Notes: generated by a model not told the origin, from the sequence alone. Shown: positions 52,707 through 62,937, counted from the first letter of the stretch. The stretch: DNA of 64,000 nucleotides from CBDFKV01 sp965249035 (GCA_965249035.1 CBDFKV010000007.1:1302001-1366000), one strand, 5' to 3'. Numbers and translations are program-made.

Positions 52707-53258
52707 ATGACTACTATCGACGAGAAAGTCCCTTCAGAAAGCGTACCCTCGCAAACTGACTTCTCAGGCTGTCACACCAGAATCCTTAATAATTTCAGCA
52801 AACTGAAACACCTTTCTGATTGGGAAGACTTCTCAAACCCCAATACCCAAGCCATGATCAAAGGCTTGATCAAATACTTCAAGCACGAAGTTTGGCAACA
52901 CCATCAGGAAGAAGAGCAGGAATTATTTGAAGCGGTTTTAGACAGCACCCACAGCGGGGCTGAAGCTGCAATAGCCAAAGAATACGTTGATCGCTTGATC
53001 AGTGAACATCGCGATATGGAAGGTCAATGGCGCAAAACCGTCAAGAAAGACTTGCGTCGGCTTGCTCGGGGTAAATCAGACACCTTTAATCGCGATGCTG
53101 CCGCAAAATTGGCCGCCGACTACCTCAGCCATGCCCACTTCGAAGAGGAAGTATTCCTACCCTTCGCGGAAAGGGTACTCAAAGATGCCGGCACATCAGC
53201 ATTAGGGCTGGCCTTACATTTACGCCGCGCAAAACGAGGCGTATCTGCCTATATCTAA
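52707..53258 (+). CDS. Hemerythrin HHE cation-binding domain protein
   Basis: This is a 183-residue protein with two hemerythrin helix hairpins. Metal-ligand His/Glu positions are visible in CHTRILNNF (about 22), YFKHEVWQHHQEEEQELF (about 53-70), ISEHRDMEG (about 97) and HAHFEEEVFLPF (about 150). It binds a di-iron or similar centre, for oxygen, nitric-oxide or metal sensing or storage. It has no partner domain. It is divergent from the alpha/beta-hydrolase gene, and a 26-bp palindrome lies between. Confidence 0.9.
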   Translation: MTTIDEKVPSESVPSQTDFSGCHTRILNNFSKLKHLSDWEDFSNPNTQAMIKGLIKYFKHEVWQHHQEEEQELFEAVLDSTHSGAEAAIAKEYVDRLISEHRDMEGQWRKTVKKDLRRLARGKSDTFNRDAAAKLAADYLSHAHFEEEVFLPFAERVLKDAGTSALGLALHLRRAKRGVSAYI

Positions 53259-53332
53259 GTGACAGGACTACTTACCTAGGAAAACAGTAAACGCTCATGT
53301 GCGCACAGTCATACCTGGGCTAGTAAGAGGGG

Positions 53333-54634
53333 CTAGCCATATAATAATTGCGGTAGAAACAGGGCGATGGTTGGGATCAAAGTTATCAGCATCAGCCGGA
53401 TAATATCGGCCACCCAGAACGGTGTAACTCCCTTAAATATGGTCCCGGTTTTAACGTCTTTCAGCACCCCGCTTAAGACGAACACGTTCAAGCCGACTGG
53501 TGGGGTGATGAGGCTGATCTCAGTCACAACCACCACCACAATCCCAAACCAGACCAAATCAAAACCCAAGCTTTCGACCACTGGGTAAAAAATCGGTACG
53601 GTCAACAGCAACATCGACAGACTCTCGAACACGCAGCCCAGAATAATGTAAATCCCGAGGATGATGAAAATTACTGTCATGGGGCTGAGCCCATTGCCAG
53701 TAATAAAACTCAGCAAGGCATCAGGTAAACCAGCACGATTGATAAAATTAGAAAATATAAGCGCACCAATCACCACTACAAATAATGATGAGGTGGTCTG
53801 CGCGGTTTCTGACAACACCTCAAAAACTGACTGAAACGTTAGCGATTTACGCGCAAGTGCAATCAAAAAAGCACCGGCAGCACCAATACCTGCGGCCTCT
53901 GTTGGGGTAAAGATACCACCATAAATCCCACCCATCACCACCGTGAACAGGACAATGGTACCCCACACTCCGGTCATCGCAGACAGGCGCTCCTTCATAT
54001 TCATGCGCTCGCCTGGCGGGCCAGCTTTGGGATCACGCCATACCGTCCAGGTGACTGCGCCCATATAAAGCACAATACCGAGCATGCCCGGGATAAAGCC
54101 CGCCGCAAACAGCTCACGAATGCTTTGCTCAGTCATGATCCCATAGATCACCAGAATGACACTGGGAGGTATCAGAATGCCTAAAGTACCACCTGCGGCA
54201 ATTGAAGCAGTCGCCAGTGAATCGCTATAGCCATAACGGCGCATGGGCGGCATCGAGACCTTAGCCATAGTGGCAGCAGTTGCCAAGCTGGAGCCGCAAA
54301 TGGCAGAAAACGCGCCGCAGGCAACAACCGTCGCCAGCGATAACCCGCCACGCAAATGACCTAAAAAAGCATAGGACGCTTTATATAACTCTCTGGATAA
54401 ACCCGAGCGCGTCACCAAATTGCCCATCAAGATAAACAAGGGTATGACTGATAAGCCATATTCTTGCGCGGTATCGATGACTCGGCGAGATGACATCGAC
54501 AACGCCGATATCCAATTAAAGTCATTTAAGTAAGCAAAGCCGAAAAAACCAACAAATGCCATCGCGAATCCAATCGGAATACGCGCAAGAATTAAGGTAA
54601 GTAGGCAAGCAAAGCCAATCAGGGAAACGGTCAC
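53333..54634 (-). CDS. dctM: TRAP transporter large permease (DctM)
   Basis: This 433-residue inner-membrane protein has about twelve helices and forms the large permease of a tripartite TRAP transporter for sodium-driven uptake of organic acids. Typical motifs are PIGFAMAFVGFFGFAY near residue 21, ICGSSLATAATMAKVSMPPM near 110 and the late TPPVGLNVFVLSGV near 375. The start is a GTG 6 bp after the DctQ stop. It is transcribed after dctP and dctQ. Confidence 0.93.
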   Translation of the reverse strand: MTVSLIGFACLLTLILARIPIGFAMAFVGFFGFAYLNDFNWISALSMSSRRVIDTAQEYGLSVIPLFILMGNLVTRSGLSRELYKASYAFLGHLRGGLSLATVVACGAFSAICGSSLATAATMAKVSMPPMRRYGYSDSLATASIAAGGTLGILIPPSVILVIYGIMTEQSIRELFAAGFIPGMLGIVLYMGAVTWTVWRDPKAGPPGERMNMKERLSAMTGVWGTIVLFTVVMGGIYGGIFTPTEAAGIGAAGAFLIALARKSLTFQSVFEVLSETAQTTSSLFVVVIGALIFSNFINRAGLPDALLSFITGNGLSPMTVIFIILGIYIILGCVFESLSMLLLTVPIFYPVVESLGFDLVWFGIVVVVVTEISLITPPVGLNVFVLSGVLKDVKTGTIFKGVTPFWVADIIRLMLITLIPTIALFLPQLLYG

Positions 54635-54640
54635 GACAAT

Positions 54641-55180
54641 TTACTCTTCTGACAAAGATTCGGCTGATGAAGCCACTTGGTAAGCTTTCCACACTCGATA
54701 GCTACCGATGGTTAACAACAAGATCGCGGTCAGCCAAAAAATCACACCAATAAAGTTGATGACCCAGCCGGTAGGTATAGCCAGATATTCACTGACTTCA
54801 CCATAACTCAACGACCGATTCCCGAGTACGATGATGAACCTTCCAACGAAAAACAGCGCAATGCTAGCGGCGAGATTGAACAGAATAGTTCGGATAAAAT
54901 CCAATAGCGGTGGCACAAAACTATCGAGGATATCAACAACCACGTGCTCGCCCCGCCATGAAATGAGGGGGAATACTAAGAACACAACAGTCGCCAGCGA
55001 TATCTCAGTCAACTCAGTTGAGCCGGTGAGTGGGTGGTTGAAAATATAACGGCCAACCACATCAACACAGGTAATCAACATCAAAGCTAGCAAGACTATT
55101 GCTGCAACGATGTTAAGTGAAAGGGCCAGCCATTTAACTGGCCCCTTCTCCGTCAACGGGTCATATTGTTCAATCGCCAT
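54641..55180 (-). CDS. dctQ: TRAP transporter small permease (DctQ)
   Basis: This 179-residue protein with four membrane helices is the DctQ-type small subunit. The characteristic DVVGRYIFNHPLTGSTELTEISLATVVFLVFPLISWRGEHVVVDIL stretch lies at about residues 44-88. It sits between dctP and dctM in the TRAP operon. Confidence 0.9.
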   Translation of the reverse strand: MAIEQYDPLTEKGPVKWLALSLNIVAAIVLLALMLITCVDVVGRYIFNHPLTGSTELTEISLATVVFLVFPLISWRGEHVVVDILDSFVPPLLDFIRTILFNLAASIALFFVGRFIIVLGNRSLSYGEVSEYLAIPTGWVINFIGVIFWLTAILLLTIGSYRVWKAYQVASSAESLSEE

Positions 55181-55197
55181 GGATTAATCCCGACTAA

Positions 55198-56214
55198 TTA
55201 CTGAGATCGTGCAATCTCTCTCAGCTCTTTCAGTGCTGCTGCAGCATCGATACCTCGGTCTTTAACTGCTTCCAGCCATTCGTCTTCCATGTCTGCAGTC
55301 ATCTCATTAAAACGTGCGATGGTTTCATCACTGGCATCAAGGATAGTATTGCCAGAATCACGCGCGTCTTGCTCACCGACTTTAGCGTCTGCACTCCAGC
55401 TTTTTCCTGCCAAAGCCGATAGTTTTTCACCGGATACCGCCATGATCGCGTCACGATCTTTCTCATCCAACGCAGCCATGAAACCTTCGTTCAGAAACAC
55501 GCCAAAGCTGCCCAAATACATGCCGTTGGGAAACTTCAAGCTAAACGGCGCCACTTCTTTCAGACGCAGCGTACGCTTTTCACCCATTGGCATAAACACG
55601 CCATCAGCCACACCTTGTGACAAAATCTCGTACACTTTTGAGCCCGGTGCAGCAACGCCTTCAATACCCATGCGATTAGCGATTTCTGTTTGTACACCGC
55701 CACCGATACGAATTTTCTTGCCCTTCATTTCGTCCAGGCTGGCAATCGGCTCGCGCAAGTGAATTTGGCCTGGGCCATGGGTAAATAAGCCACCCAAGAT
55801 AACGCCTTTGTGCTCGCCCGCTGTGGCCAGGTACTTTTCATTGATGCGCCAATGCGCGATCGAAGCAGCTTCAGCGTCTGCACCCAAGTTAGGTAACTCA
55901 ACAATTTTTGTCAGCTTAAAGCGTCCAGGGAAATAGCCGTGAAAGGTCCAACCAGCATCAAACGCGCCATCCTGAACCTGATCAAGTAAGGCTTTAGGGT
56001 GGCCGCCTGGATACTCAATCGCTAAAGTAACCCGACCTTCAGTCGCTTCTTCGATCCACTTGCCCCAGGTCGGCAACACGTCCGCATTCATTGTATGCTT
56101 AGGCGGTAACCAAGAACCTACTCGCATCACTTTTTCAGCCAAAACTTGGGTAGAAGTGACCATCGTAGCCGATGCAAAAATCAATCCTGCAGCCAATCTA
56201 TTAATACTCTTCAT
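55198..56214 (-). CDS. dctP: TRAP transporter periplasmic binding protein (DctP)
   Basis: This is a 338-residue extracytoplasmic solute receptor with a signal peptide (about residues 1-26). Fold motifs are RVGSWLPPKHTMNADVLPTWGKWIEEAT near residue 31 and the conserved LREPIASLDEMKGKKIRI near 150, with the substrate-Arg segment. The ligand is not deducible. Proximity to the phenylacetate genes suggests an aromatic or aliphatic organic acid. A GGAGGAG ribosome site precedes the ATG. It is the first gene of the dctPQM operon. Confidence 0.92.
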   Translation of the reverse strand: MKSINRLAAGLIFASATMVTSTQVLAEKVMRVGSWLPPKHTMNADVLPTWGKWIEEATEGRVTLAIEYPGGHPKALLDQVQDGAFDAGWTFHGYFPGRFKLTKIVELPNLGADAEAASIAHWRINEKYLATAGEHKGVILGGLFTHGPGQIHLREPIASLDEMKGKKIRIGGGVQTEIANRMGIEGVAAPGSKVYEILSQGVADGVFMPMGEKRTLRLKEVAPFSLKFPNGMYLGSFGVFLNEGFMAALDEKDRDAIMAVSGEKLSALAGKSWSADAKVGEQDARDSGNTILDASDETIARFNEMTADMEDEWLEAVKDRGIDAAAALKELREIARSQ

Positions 56215-56355
56215 AACTCTCCTCCGAGATACATTTCACAATAAAAAAATATGCTAGCCGCGATGCGGCTAAACCTTAAACAGGTTCAATCAAAACTAAA
56301 TCAAAACCCTCTAAAAAAACAAGAAAAACACGCCAAGCAAAAATCATTAGCTTCA

Positions 56356-57558
56356 CTATACCACTGCACTGGCGGGTTCTCGGTCTGTGCTCAACAATAG
56401 GCATGACAGTAAACACAACGCAGCCATTAAAAATATCACAATAGCCATAGGTGTTGCAGTGGCATTGTAGCTTTGGCCGACAATCATACCGGCCAAGCCC
56501 GCAATCGACATTTGGGTAAACCCTAACAGACCCGACGCGGTACCTGCAATATTGGGATAATATTTAAGCGCTCCTGCCATTGACTGTGGCATCACGATAC
56601 CAACACCAACCATGAATACTATCATCGGCACAATCACCGAGCTAATATGTGTGGGGTACGCTAGAACTGAAACAACCATCGCTGCGCTAGCCACTATTAA
56701 CAGGACACTCCCCGCTAAAATCATGGTGTTATAGCTTTTATGCTTGCCCACATGCGCGCTCAATTGAGTACCAATGATGTAGCCGATCACCACCGCCATA
56801 AAATATAGACCAAAATGCTGCTCAGAAACACCAAATTGCTGAATCAGGACAAATGATGAACCGGATAGAAAAGCAAATAAGCCCGCGTATGAAAAGCTAC
56901 AGGTCAACATATAACCCAGGTAATTACGATCGCTCATTAATTGTGCATAGTGGCGCCGAATCAGGCTGAACGACTTTGGGTGCCGATGCTCTGCTGGCGC
57001 TGATTCTTCAACTTTAAACACAAACACCAGCGTCCCAATGATGCCGTAGGCCACCAAAAACCAAAAAACTGCTTGCCAACCCAACGAGACCGTCAGAAAA
57101 CCCCCTAAAATGGGTGCCATTGCAGGCGCCAACGCCATCAGGCTGGCGATGTGTGATAACACCCGCCCAGCATCTTTGGCGCCGTAGACGTCTCGCACGA
57201 TGGCCCTGCCCAACACTGGCCCTGCGCTTCCACCCAGCGCCTGCAACAAACGAAATAGTATCAGCGCTTCGATGTCTTTGGCCAGCGCGCAGCCAATACT
57301 GGCCACTAAAAATAACACTAACCCACCTAACATTACCGGCTTTCGGCCGTAACGATCTGACAAGGGGCCATAAAACAACTGCGCAACCGCAAACCCGACC
57401 AAAAACACACTCAAGGTCAATTGCACGCTCGCCGGATCTGTCCCCAGCTCATTGACGATACGAGGAAATGCCGGCAAATACATATCCGTCGACATCGGCC
57501 CGAGCGCGACCAGCGCCGCCAGCGTAAACATCATGCTAAAGGATTTGGTGGTGGACAA
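56356..57558 (-). CDS. Bcr/CflA-family MFS drug-resistance transporter
   Basis: This 400-residue transporter has twelve helices. The family opening ALVALGPMSTDMYLPAFP (about residues 14-31) and GPLSDRYGRKPVMLGG (about 64-79, motif A) are visible. The start is a TTG; an ATG eight codons later (57534) is an alternative. It probably exports bicyclomycin-like drugs or small aromatics. It sits between the TRAP operon and the paa genes. Confidence 0.87.
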   Translation of the reverse strand: MSTTKSFSMMFTLAALVALGPMSTDMYLPAFPRIVNELGTDPASVQLTLSVFLVGFAVAQLFYGPLSDRYGRKPVMLGGLVLFLVASIGCALAKDIEALILFRLLQALGGSAGPVLGRAIVRDVYGAKDAGRVLSHIASLMALAPAMAPILGGFLTVSLGWQAVFWFLVAYGIIGTLVFVFKVEESAPAEHRHPKSFSLIRRHYAQLMSDRNYLGYMLTCSFSYAGLFAFLSGSSFVLIQQFGVSEQHFGLYFMAVVIGYIIGTQLSAHVGKHKSYNTMILAGSVLLIVASAAMVVSVLAYPTHISSVIVPMIVFMVGVGIVMPQSMAGALKYYPNIAGTASGLLGFTQMSIAGLAGMIVGQSYNATATPMAIVIFLMAALCLLSCLLLSTDREPASAVV

Positions 57559-57602
57559 AATAGAATCAGCGAAGTAGACAGCAGCTAGTCATATCGAATT
57601 GA

Positions 57603-58895
57603 CTAGCGGTTATCAATAATCCGAACAGCCTTACCTTCTGAACGCGGCACGCCACCTTCTGCCACCACATTCACCGGCGCTGAAATACCAATATAGTCTT
57701 TGATTGCTTTTTGAACTTTAGCCGCAATTTTGACGCGTTGCGCATCATCAACCCCAGGATTCGCTTCAGCAAAAATATTGATGCCATCCATATTGCCTTT
57801 GTGAAACATTTCAATTTGATAGTGCGGTGATAACCCTTTCTGGGCGAGTAATATCTCCTCAATCTGACTCGGAAATACGTTTACACCGCGAATAATCATC
57901 ATATCATCGCTACGGCCGGTAATTTTTGCGAAGCGCCGCATCGTTCTCGCGGTACCCGGTAACAGCCGAGTTAAGTCGCGGGTGCGATAACGAATAATCG
58001 GAAACGCTTCTTTGGTCAGCGACGTGAATACCAGCTCGCCATCTTGCCCATCTTCAAGCACTTCTCCCGTTTTCGGATCAATGATTTCCGGATAAAAATG
58101 ATCTTCCCAAATGGTAGGCCCGTCTTTGGTTTCAACACATTCTTGCGCAACTCCAGGGCCCATTACTTCCGATAAACCATAAATATCAACCGCATCAATC
58201 CCCAATCGCTTCTCTATTTGCAGGCGCATTTCGTTAGTCCACGGCTCCGCCCCAAAGATGCCGATCTCCAAGGAACACTCTGCTGGCTTAACCCCTTGGC
58301 GCTCCAATTCATCAGCGATATTCAAACAGTACGATGGCGTTACCATGATGATTCGTGGTTTGAAATCCATGATTAGCTGGACTTGCTTGGCGGTTTGGCC
58401 ACCGGACATCGGAATGACCGAACAGCCCAGTTTTTCAGCGCCGTAATGCGCTCCCAAGCCACCCGTAAACAAGCCATATCCATAGGCAACATGACAAATA
58501 TCGCCCGGTTTCCCGCCCGCTGCCCGAATAGAACGTGCGACGACCGTCGCCCAGGTATCGATATCTTTTTGCGTGTAACCCACAACCGTTGGCTTGCCAG
58601 TGGTGCCGGACGAAGCATGAATCCGCACCACCTCCTCACGCGGCACTGCGAATAAGCCAAACGGGTAATTATCACGCAAGTCACCTTTGACTGTGAACGG
58701 GAATTTTCCCAGATCACTCAATGACTTAAGATCATTAGGATGGACGCCATGCTGATCAAATAATTGTTGGTAAAACGGCACATTGTTGTACGCATGGCTG
58801 AGACTCCACTGCATGCGCTCCAGCTGTAAGCTCCGTAATTCGTCTACGCTGGCGCGCTCGATTGGCTCTAATTGACCCATGTCATGTTTACTCAT
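57603..58895 (-). CDS. paaK: Phenylacetate-CoA ligase
   Basis: This 430-residue adenylate-forming ligase activates phenylacetate to phenylacetyl-CoA with ATP. Visible are the AMP motif HASSGTTGKPTVVGYT near residue 92, GLSEVMGPGVAQEC near 240 and RTRDLTRLLPGTARTMRR near 305. The C-terminal domain ends with PRSEGKAVRIID, carrying the catalytic Lys. An AGGAAGG ribosome site precedes the ATG. It heads the degradation sequence but is transcribed last in the paa unit. Confidence 0.96.
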   Translation of the reverse strand: MSKHDMGQLEPIERASVDELRSLQLERMQWSLSHAYNNVPFYQQLFDQHGVHPNDLKSLSDLGKFPFTVKGDLRDNYPFGLFAVPREEVVRIHASSGTTGKPTVVGYTQKDIDTWATVVARSIRAAGGKPGDICHVAYGYGLFTGGLGAHYGAEKLGCSVIPMSGGQTAKQVQLIMDFKPRIIMVTPSYCLNIADELERQGVKPAECSLEIGIFGAEPWTNEMRLQIEKRLGIDAVDIYGLSEVMGPGVAQECVETKDGPTIWEDHFYPEIIDPKTGEVLEDGQDGELVFTSLTKEAFPIIRYRTRDLTRLLPGTARTMRRFAKITGRSDDMMIIRGVNVFPSQIEEILLAQKGLSPHYQIEMFHKGNMDGINIFAEANPGVDDAQRVKIAAKVQKAIKDYIGISAPVNVVAEGGVPRSEGKAVRIIDNR

Positions 58896-58922
58896 ACCTT
58901 CCTCCGATTGTTGCTTTCAATT

Positions 58923-60140
58923 TTACTTATTGCTTGTATTTTCTATAATTATCGCGATGCCTTGGCCGACACCAATACACATGGTACACAGCGCATAACG
59001 GCCATTGGTTCGATGTAGTTGCTTGATCGCGGTGGTCACCAGACGCGCACCACTCATGCCCAAGGGGTGTCCAAGTGCGATTGCACCGCCATTTGGATTA
59101 ACATGCTCGGCATCATCATCCAGTTTTAAGGCACGCATCACCGCCAACGCTTGCGCGGCAAATGCCTCATTTAGCTCGATCACGTCCATTTGCGCAAGCG
59201 TCAATCCCGCAATTTTCAATACCTTTTCAGTCGCCGGTGCTGGTCCAAAACCCATAATTCGGGGCTCTACCCCCGCCGTTGCCATCGCGACCACGCGCGC
59301 TATTGGTGCGAGCTGGTAGCGCTCCGCCACTGCCTCATCACCCAACAACAGCGCACAAGCACCATCATTAACACCGGAGGCATTACCGGCAGTCACAGAG
59401 CCCTTGTCTCTAAACGGCGTACTCAGTTTTTCCAAGCCTTCAAGCGTGGTGCTGGCGCGTGGATGCTCATCTTGATCGACTACGATCGCATCGCCTTTGC
59501 GTTGCGGTACACTCACTGGGATAATTTCTTCTGCAAAAATCCCAGCCGCCTGCGCAGCAGCCGTCTTTTGCTGGCTTCTGTAGGCAAATGCATCTTGGTC
59601 AGCGCGAGAAATCTTAAACTGTGCGGCGACATTTTCAGCCGTTTCCGGCATCGAATCGGTGCCAAATTGTGCGTTCATCCGCTTATTCACAAAACGCCAG
59701 CCGATAGTGGTGTCATAGACCGCATTGGCACGGGTAAATGCGCTGGTGGCTTTGGGCATCACAAACGGCGCGCGCGACATCGACTCAACCCCACCGGCGA
59801 TCATCATTTGGGTGTCGCCTGATTTAATCGACCGTGCAGCCAAACCAATCGCATCCATACCCGAGCCACAAAGGCGATTGATGGTAGTACCGGGAACCGA
59901 CACGGGTAACCCAGACAACAAGCCAGACATCCGCGCGACGTTACGATTATCTTCACCCGCCTGATTGGCGCAGCCATAAATCAAATCATCAACTTCTGCC
60001 CAATCCACCCCGGGGTTTCGGGCTTGCAATTCGGCCAGAGGAATGGCCCCCAGGTCATCTGCTCGCACCGATGACAAACCACCGCCATAGCGACCAATTG
60101 GGGTGCGAATAGCGTCGAATATATAAGCTTGTTTACTCAT
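58923..60140 (-). CDS. paaJ: 3-oxoadipyl-CoA / 3-oxo-5,6-dehydrosuberyl-CoA thiolase
   Basis: This 405-residue thiolase of the PaaJ/PcaF type cleaves the last beta-keto acyl-CoA to acetyl-CoA units. The acyl-binding Cys lies in NRLCGSGMDA near residue 90, His is in NPNGGAIALGHPLGMSGARL near 345, and the second Cys is in LCTMCIGVGQG near 385. It overlaps paaI by 4 bp, so the two are coupled. Confidence 0.93.
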   Translation of the reverse strand: MSKQAYIFDAIRTPIGRYGGGLSSVRADDLGAIPLAELQARNPGVDWAEVDDLIYGCANQAGEDNRNVARMSGLLSGLPVSVPGTTINRLCGSGMDAIGLAARSIKSGDTQMMIAGGVESMSRAPFVMPKATSAFTRANAVYDTTIGWRFVNKRMNAQFGTDSMPETAENVAAQFKISRADQDAFAYRSQQKTAAAQAAGIFAEEIIPVSVPQRKGDAIVVDQDEHPRASTTLEGLEKLSTPFRDKGSVTAGNASGVNDGACALLLGDEAVAERYQLAPIARVVAMATAGVEPRIMGFGPAPATEKVLKIAGLTLAQMDVIELNEAFAAQALAVMRALKLDDDAEHVNPNGGAIALGHPLGMSGARLVTTAIKQLHRTNGRYALCTMCIGVGQGIAIIIENTSNK

Positions 60141-60613
60141 GATTTATCTTCGATGACGGGTCGGTTAATGGCATACGACCGCCCCTGGAAAAAGGCAATA
60201 TTACGATCGTCTTGATTGGTTACCTTGATCTCAAACAAACTACTGCGACGCCCTTGATGGGTTTGCCGCGCCGTTGCTACGAGTGCATCATCTAGGTAAG
60301 CAGGGTACAGGTAATCAATCCGGCAATCCATGGCTACATTAGCTTCATTGTGGTTATTGCTAGCATGCGCGAAAGCGGTGTCGGCTAGCGCGAAAATCAT
60401 ACCGCCGTGACACGTACCGTGCCCATTTAGCATAAACTCTTTGACTGACATCGTTACGATCGCATCGCCGGGGGCGGTTGATTCGGGCACCATATCGCAG
60501 TGCTTGGACAGTGTGTCTTGTTCATGCATCACTTTGGTACAGGCGATGGCCAAAGCAATTTCGGGGGCCATTTCGGGGTCCATTTCGGAATCTAATTCAG
60601 GTTGATCAGGCAT
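60137..60613 (-). CDS. paaI: Hydroxyphenylacetyl-CoA thioesterase PaaI
   Basis: This hot-dog thioesterase of about 158 residues hydrolyses dead-end CoA thioesters of the phenylacetate pathway and so frees CoA. The motif HGTCHGGMIFALADTAFAHASN is present near residue 63. The start was set at the ATG at 60613, giving an 8-bp overlap with paaH; the frame is open far upstream inside paaH without family likeness. The N-terminus is encoded by three 12-bp near-repeats (60559-60594) that give an unusual Glu-Met-Asp-Pro stretch. Confidence 0.9.
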   Translation of the reverse strand: MPDQPELDSEMDPEMAPEIALAIACTKVMHEQDTLSKHCDMVPESTAPGDAIVTMSVKEFMLNGHGTCHGGMIFALADTAFAHASNNHNEANVAMDCRIDYLYPAYLDDALVATARQTHQGRRSSLFEIKVTNQDDRNIAFFQGRSYAINRPVIEDKS

Positions 60614-62132
60614 ATAAATTGCGCTTTGCAGCGTTGTGTTGTTGCAATAATAAAGAAGTACGATAGCGATCCAAGCCATAGTGCGCTTGTAGATTGGCCA
60701 ACACCCGAGTAACGGTTTCAATGCCAATCTCGTCGGCCCACTGCATCGGCCCGCGTGGATAATTTAGGCCATATTGCATAGCGCTATCAACATCGACAAT
60801 GCTGCACACACCTTGATAGACTGCATCCGCACCTTCGTTGGCGAGCATGCAAACGGTGCGCATCAAGCATAAACCAGGTGTGTCGGCCAAAACCGCCACC
60901 GACTTGCCAAGTGCGTTAAAGAATCCAACGGCTTGATCCAGTGCAGCGTCCGAAGCCTGCATTGCTGCTGCGATGGCGATTAAAGAATTATCTTCGTAAC
61001 TATTGAGTAAATCAAAAACCACTAAATTAGCGATATCATCATCTGCTGATCGCTGGGTGGCGGTACGGCCATCGGTTAACGCCAGCGTGACTTCACCAAA
61101 CTGCAAAGTGGCTGCGCCACTCTTTGCGCTCATTCGTTCAAAGGCTATGCCATCCGATTCAAGCTGTGTGGTGAGAGACTCTGCCACTGCTAGCGAGCCC
61201 ACCACCTTAACCTCGCTGGGTCGGTAGCTTGATTCACACAACTGCGGCGCGGGCTTTACTGCGCCTTCACGATAATCGTAAAAGCCTTGACCAGATTTTC
61301 GACCCAGCAAACCACCGGCCACCAGTTCTTTTTGAATCAAAGAGGGCAAAAAACGTTGATCTTGAAAGTAGGCATTAAAAACCGTTTCAGTCACCGAATA
61401 ATTGACATCATGGCCGATCAAATCCATCAACTCAAAAGGCCCCATTCGGAACCCCCCCGAATGGCGTAAAATAGCATCTAGCGTCGCTTCATCGGCCGCG
61501 CCTTCTTCGAATAAGCGTAACGATTCAGCGTAAAATGGACGCGCAATCCGGTTGACAATAAACCCCGGCGTCGATTTAGCATGCACCGTCTGCTTGCCCC
61601 AGGCACTCGCCGTAGCCGCGACCGTTGCTGCAACTTCAGCCGAAGTCACCAGGCCAGAAATCACTTCAACCAGCTTCATGACAGGAGCAGGATTAAAGAA
61701 GTGCATGCCGACCAAATTCTCAGGACGTTCAAGTACTGCACCAATCGCCGTCACTGAAATTGACGAGGTATTGGTTGCCAGAATCGTTTCTTTTCCACAG
61801 ATTGATTCCAGCTGCTGAAACAATTGCTGCTTGATTTCAAGGTTTTCCACAATAGCTTCAATCACCAGCGCCGCATCAGCCATTTGCGCTAAATCGTTAG
61901 AAGGCTCAATCCGGTTTAGTAACTCCTTAACCTCATCCGCCGTCATTCGGCCCCGATCAACCAGCTTTTGCAACCCGTTCCGAAGGCCTGCAATGCCATT
62001 GCTGACCGCCGCTTCATTTTGATCGTACAAGCACACTCGATGGCCAGCTTTAGCCGCCACCTGGGCGATACCTGCACCCATAGTGCCTGCACCGATAACG
62101 CCTATCACTTGTTCTTTGCCTAGTGCTTGCAC
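60606..62132 (-). CDS. paaH: 3-hydroxyacyl-CoA dehydrogenase PaaH
   Basis: This 508-residue NAD-dependent 3-hydroxyadipyl-CoA dehydrogenase has two fused 3HCDH halves. The NAD motif IGVIGAGTMGAGIAQVAAKAGH begins near residue 11 and the catalytic GMHFFNPAPVMKLVEVI lies near 140. The start is a GTG placed 2 bp downstream of the paaG stop. Length is slightly more than E. coli PaaH (475). Confidence 0.94.
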   Translation of the reverse strand: MQALGKEQVIGVIGAGTMGAGIAQVAAKAGHRVCLYDQNEAAVSNGIAGLRNGLQKLVDRGRMTADEVKELLNRIEPSNDLAQMADAALVIEAIVENLEIKQQLFQQLESICGKETILATNTSSISVTAIGAVLERPENLVGMHFFNPAPVMKLVEVISGLVTSAEVAATVAATASAWGKQTVHAKSTPGFIVNRIARPFYAESLRLFEEGAADEATLDAILRHSGGFRMGPFELMDLIGHDVNYSVTETVFNAYFQDQRFLPSLIQKELVAGGLLGRKSGQGFYDYREGAVKPAPQLCESSYRPSEVKVVGSLAVAESLTTQLESDGIAFERMSAKSGAATLQFGEVTLALTDGRTATQRSADDDIANLVVFDLLNSYEDNSLIAIAAAMQASDAALDQAVGFFNALGKSVAVLADTPGLCLMRTVCMLANEGADAVYQGVCSIVDVDSAMQYGLNYPRGPMQWADEIGIETVTRVLANLQAHYGLDRYRTSLLLQQHNAAKRNLYA

Positions 62133-62134
62133 GC

Positions 62135-62932
62135 TTATTTTCCGGTAAATGAAGGACTGCGCTTTTCTAGAAAAGCTGCAACACCCTCTTGATAATCATC
62201 AGTCTCGCCAGCAATCCCCATATAGTCGCGTTCCAGATCAAGTTGCTGATCCAGCGTGTTGGTGGAAGATACCGCCATCGCCCGCTTGATCAAACTTAAA
62301 CCTTTTGTCGGCTGAGTGGCCAGGTGCCGCGCTGTTTTCATAGCCGTATCCATCAGCAGGTCATCGTCAACACATTGCCAAATCAAGCCCCACTGTTCGG
62401 CTTGCTCTGCGCTGGTTTTTTCGCCTAATAACGCTAAGCCCATCGCTCTGGCGCGCCCTGCTAGTCTCGGTAATAGCCAGGTGCCACCTGAGTCTGGAAT
62501 TAATCCAATGCGACTGAACGACTGAATGAAGCTTGCTGACCGTGCAGCAAACACCAAATCACAGCCCAGCGCGATACTAGAACCCGCACCCGCCGCTACG
62601 CCATTAACCGCACAGATAACCGGCATTTCCAGCCCTGCAATCGCTCTGACTAGAGGGTTATAGTTATTCTCAACCGACTGGCTTAAATTAGGTGCCCTGC
62701 CCTCAGCGGACACGGATCGGTCGCCTAAATCCTGACCGGCACAAAACCCACGCCCCGCACCAGTAATGAGCAAACAACGCACCCCCTTTTCTGGACGTAT
62801 TTGCTTAAACGCTTGCCTGATCTCGGCGAACATTTCGGTATTAAAGCTGTTTAGCTTTTCCGGCCGGTTCAGGGTTAAAACCGCCAAACCCTCGTCAATC
62901 ACAAAATCGATAGTGGTGAATGTTTCTGCCAT
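62135..62932 (-). CDS. paaG: Ring-1,2-epoxyphenylacetyl-CoA isomerase PaaG
   Basis: This 265-residue crotonase-fold enzyme isomerises the phenylacetyl-CoA epoxide to the oxepin and acts again later in the pathway. Visible are GRGFCAGQDLGDR near residue 60, the oxyanion hole AVNGVAAGAGSSIALGCDLV near 108, and the catalytic-Asp region IGLIPDSGGTWLLPRL near 142. It lies 5 bp downstream of paaF. Confidence 0.94.
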   Translation of the reverse strand: MAETFTTIDFVIDEGLAVLTLNRPEKLNSFNTEMFAEIRQAFKQIRPEKGVRCLLITGAGRGFCAGQDLGDRSVSAEGRAPNLSQSVENNYNPLVRAIAGLEMPVICAVNGVAAGAGSSIALGCDLVFAARSASFIQSFSRIGLIPDSGGTWLLPRLAGRARAMGLALLGEKTSAEQAEQWGLIWQCVDDDLLMDTAMKTARHLATQPTKGLSLIKRAMAVSSTNTLDQQLDLERDYMGIAGETDDYQEGVAAFLEKRSPSFTGK

Positions 62933-62937
62933 TTTGC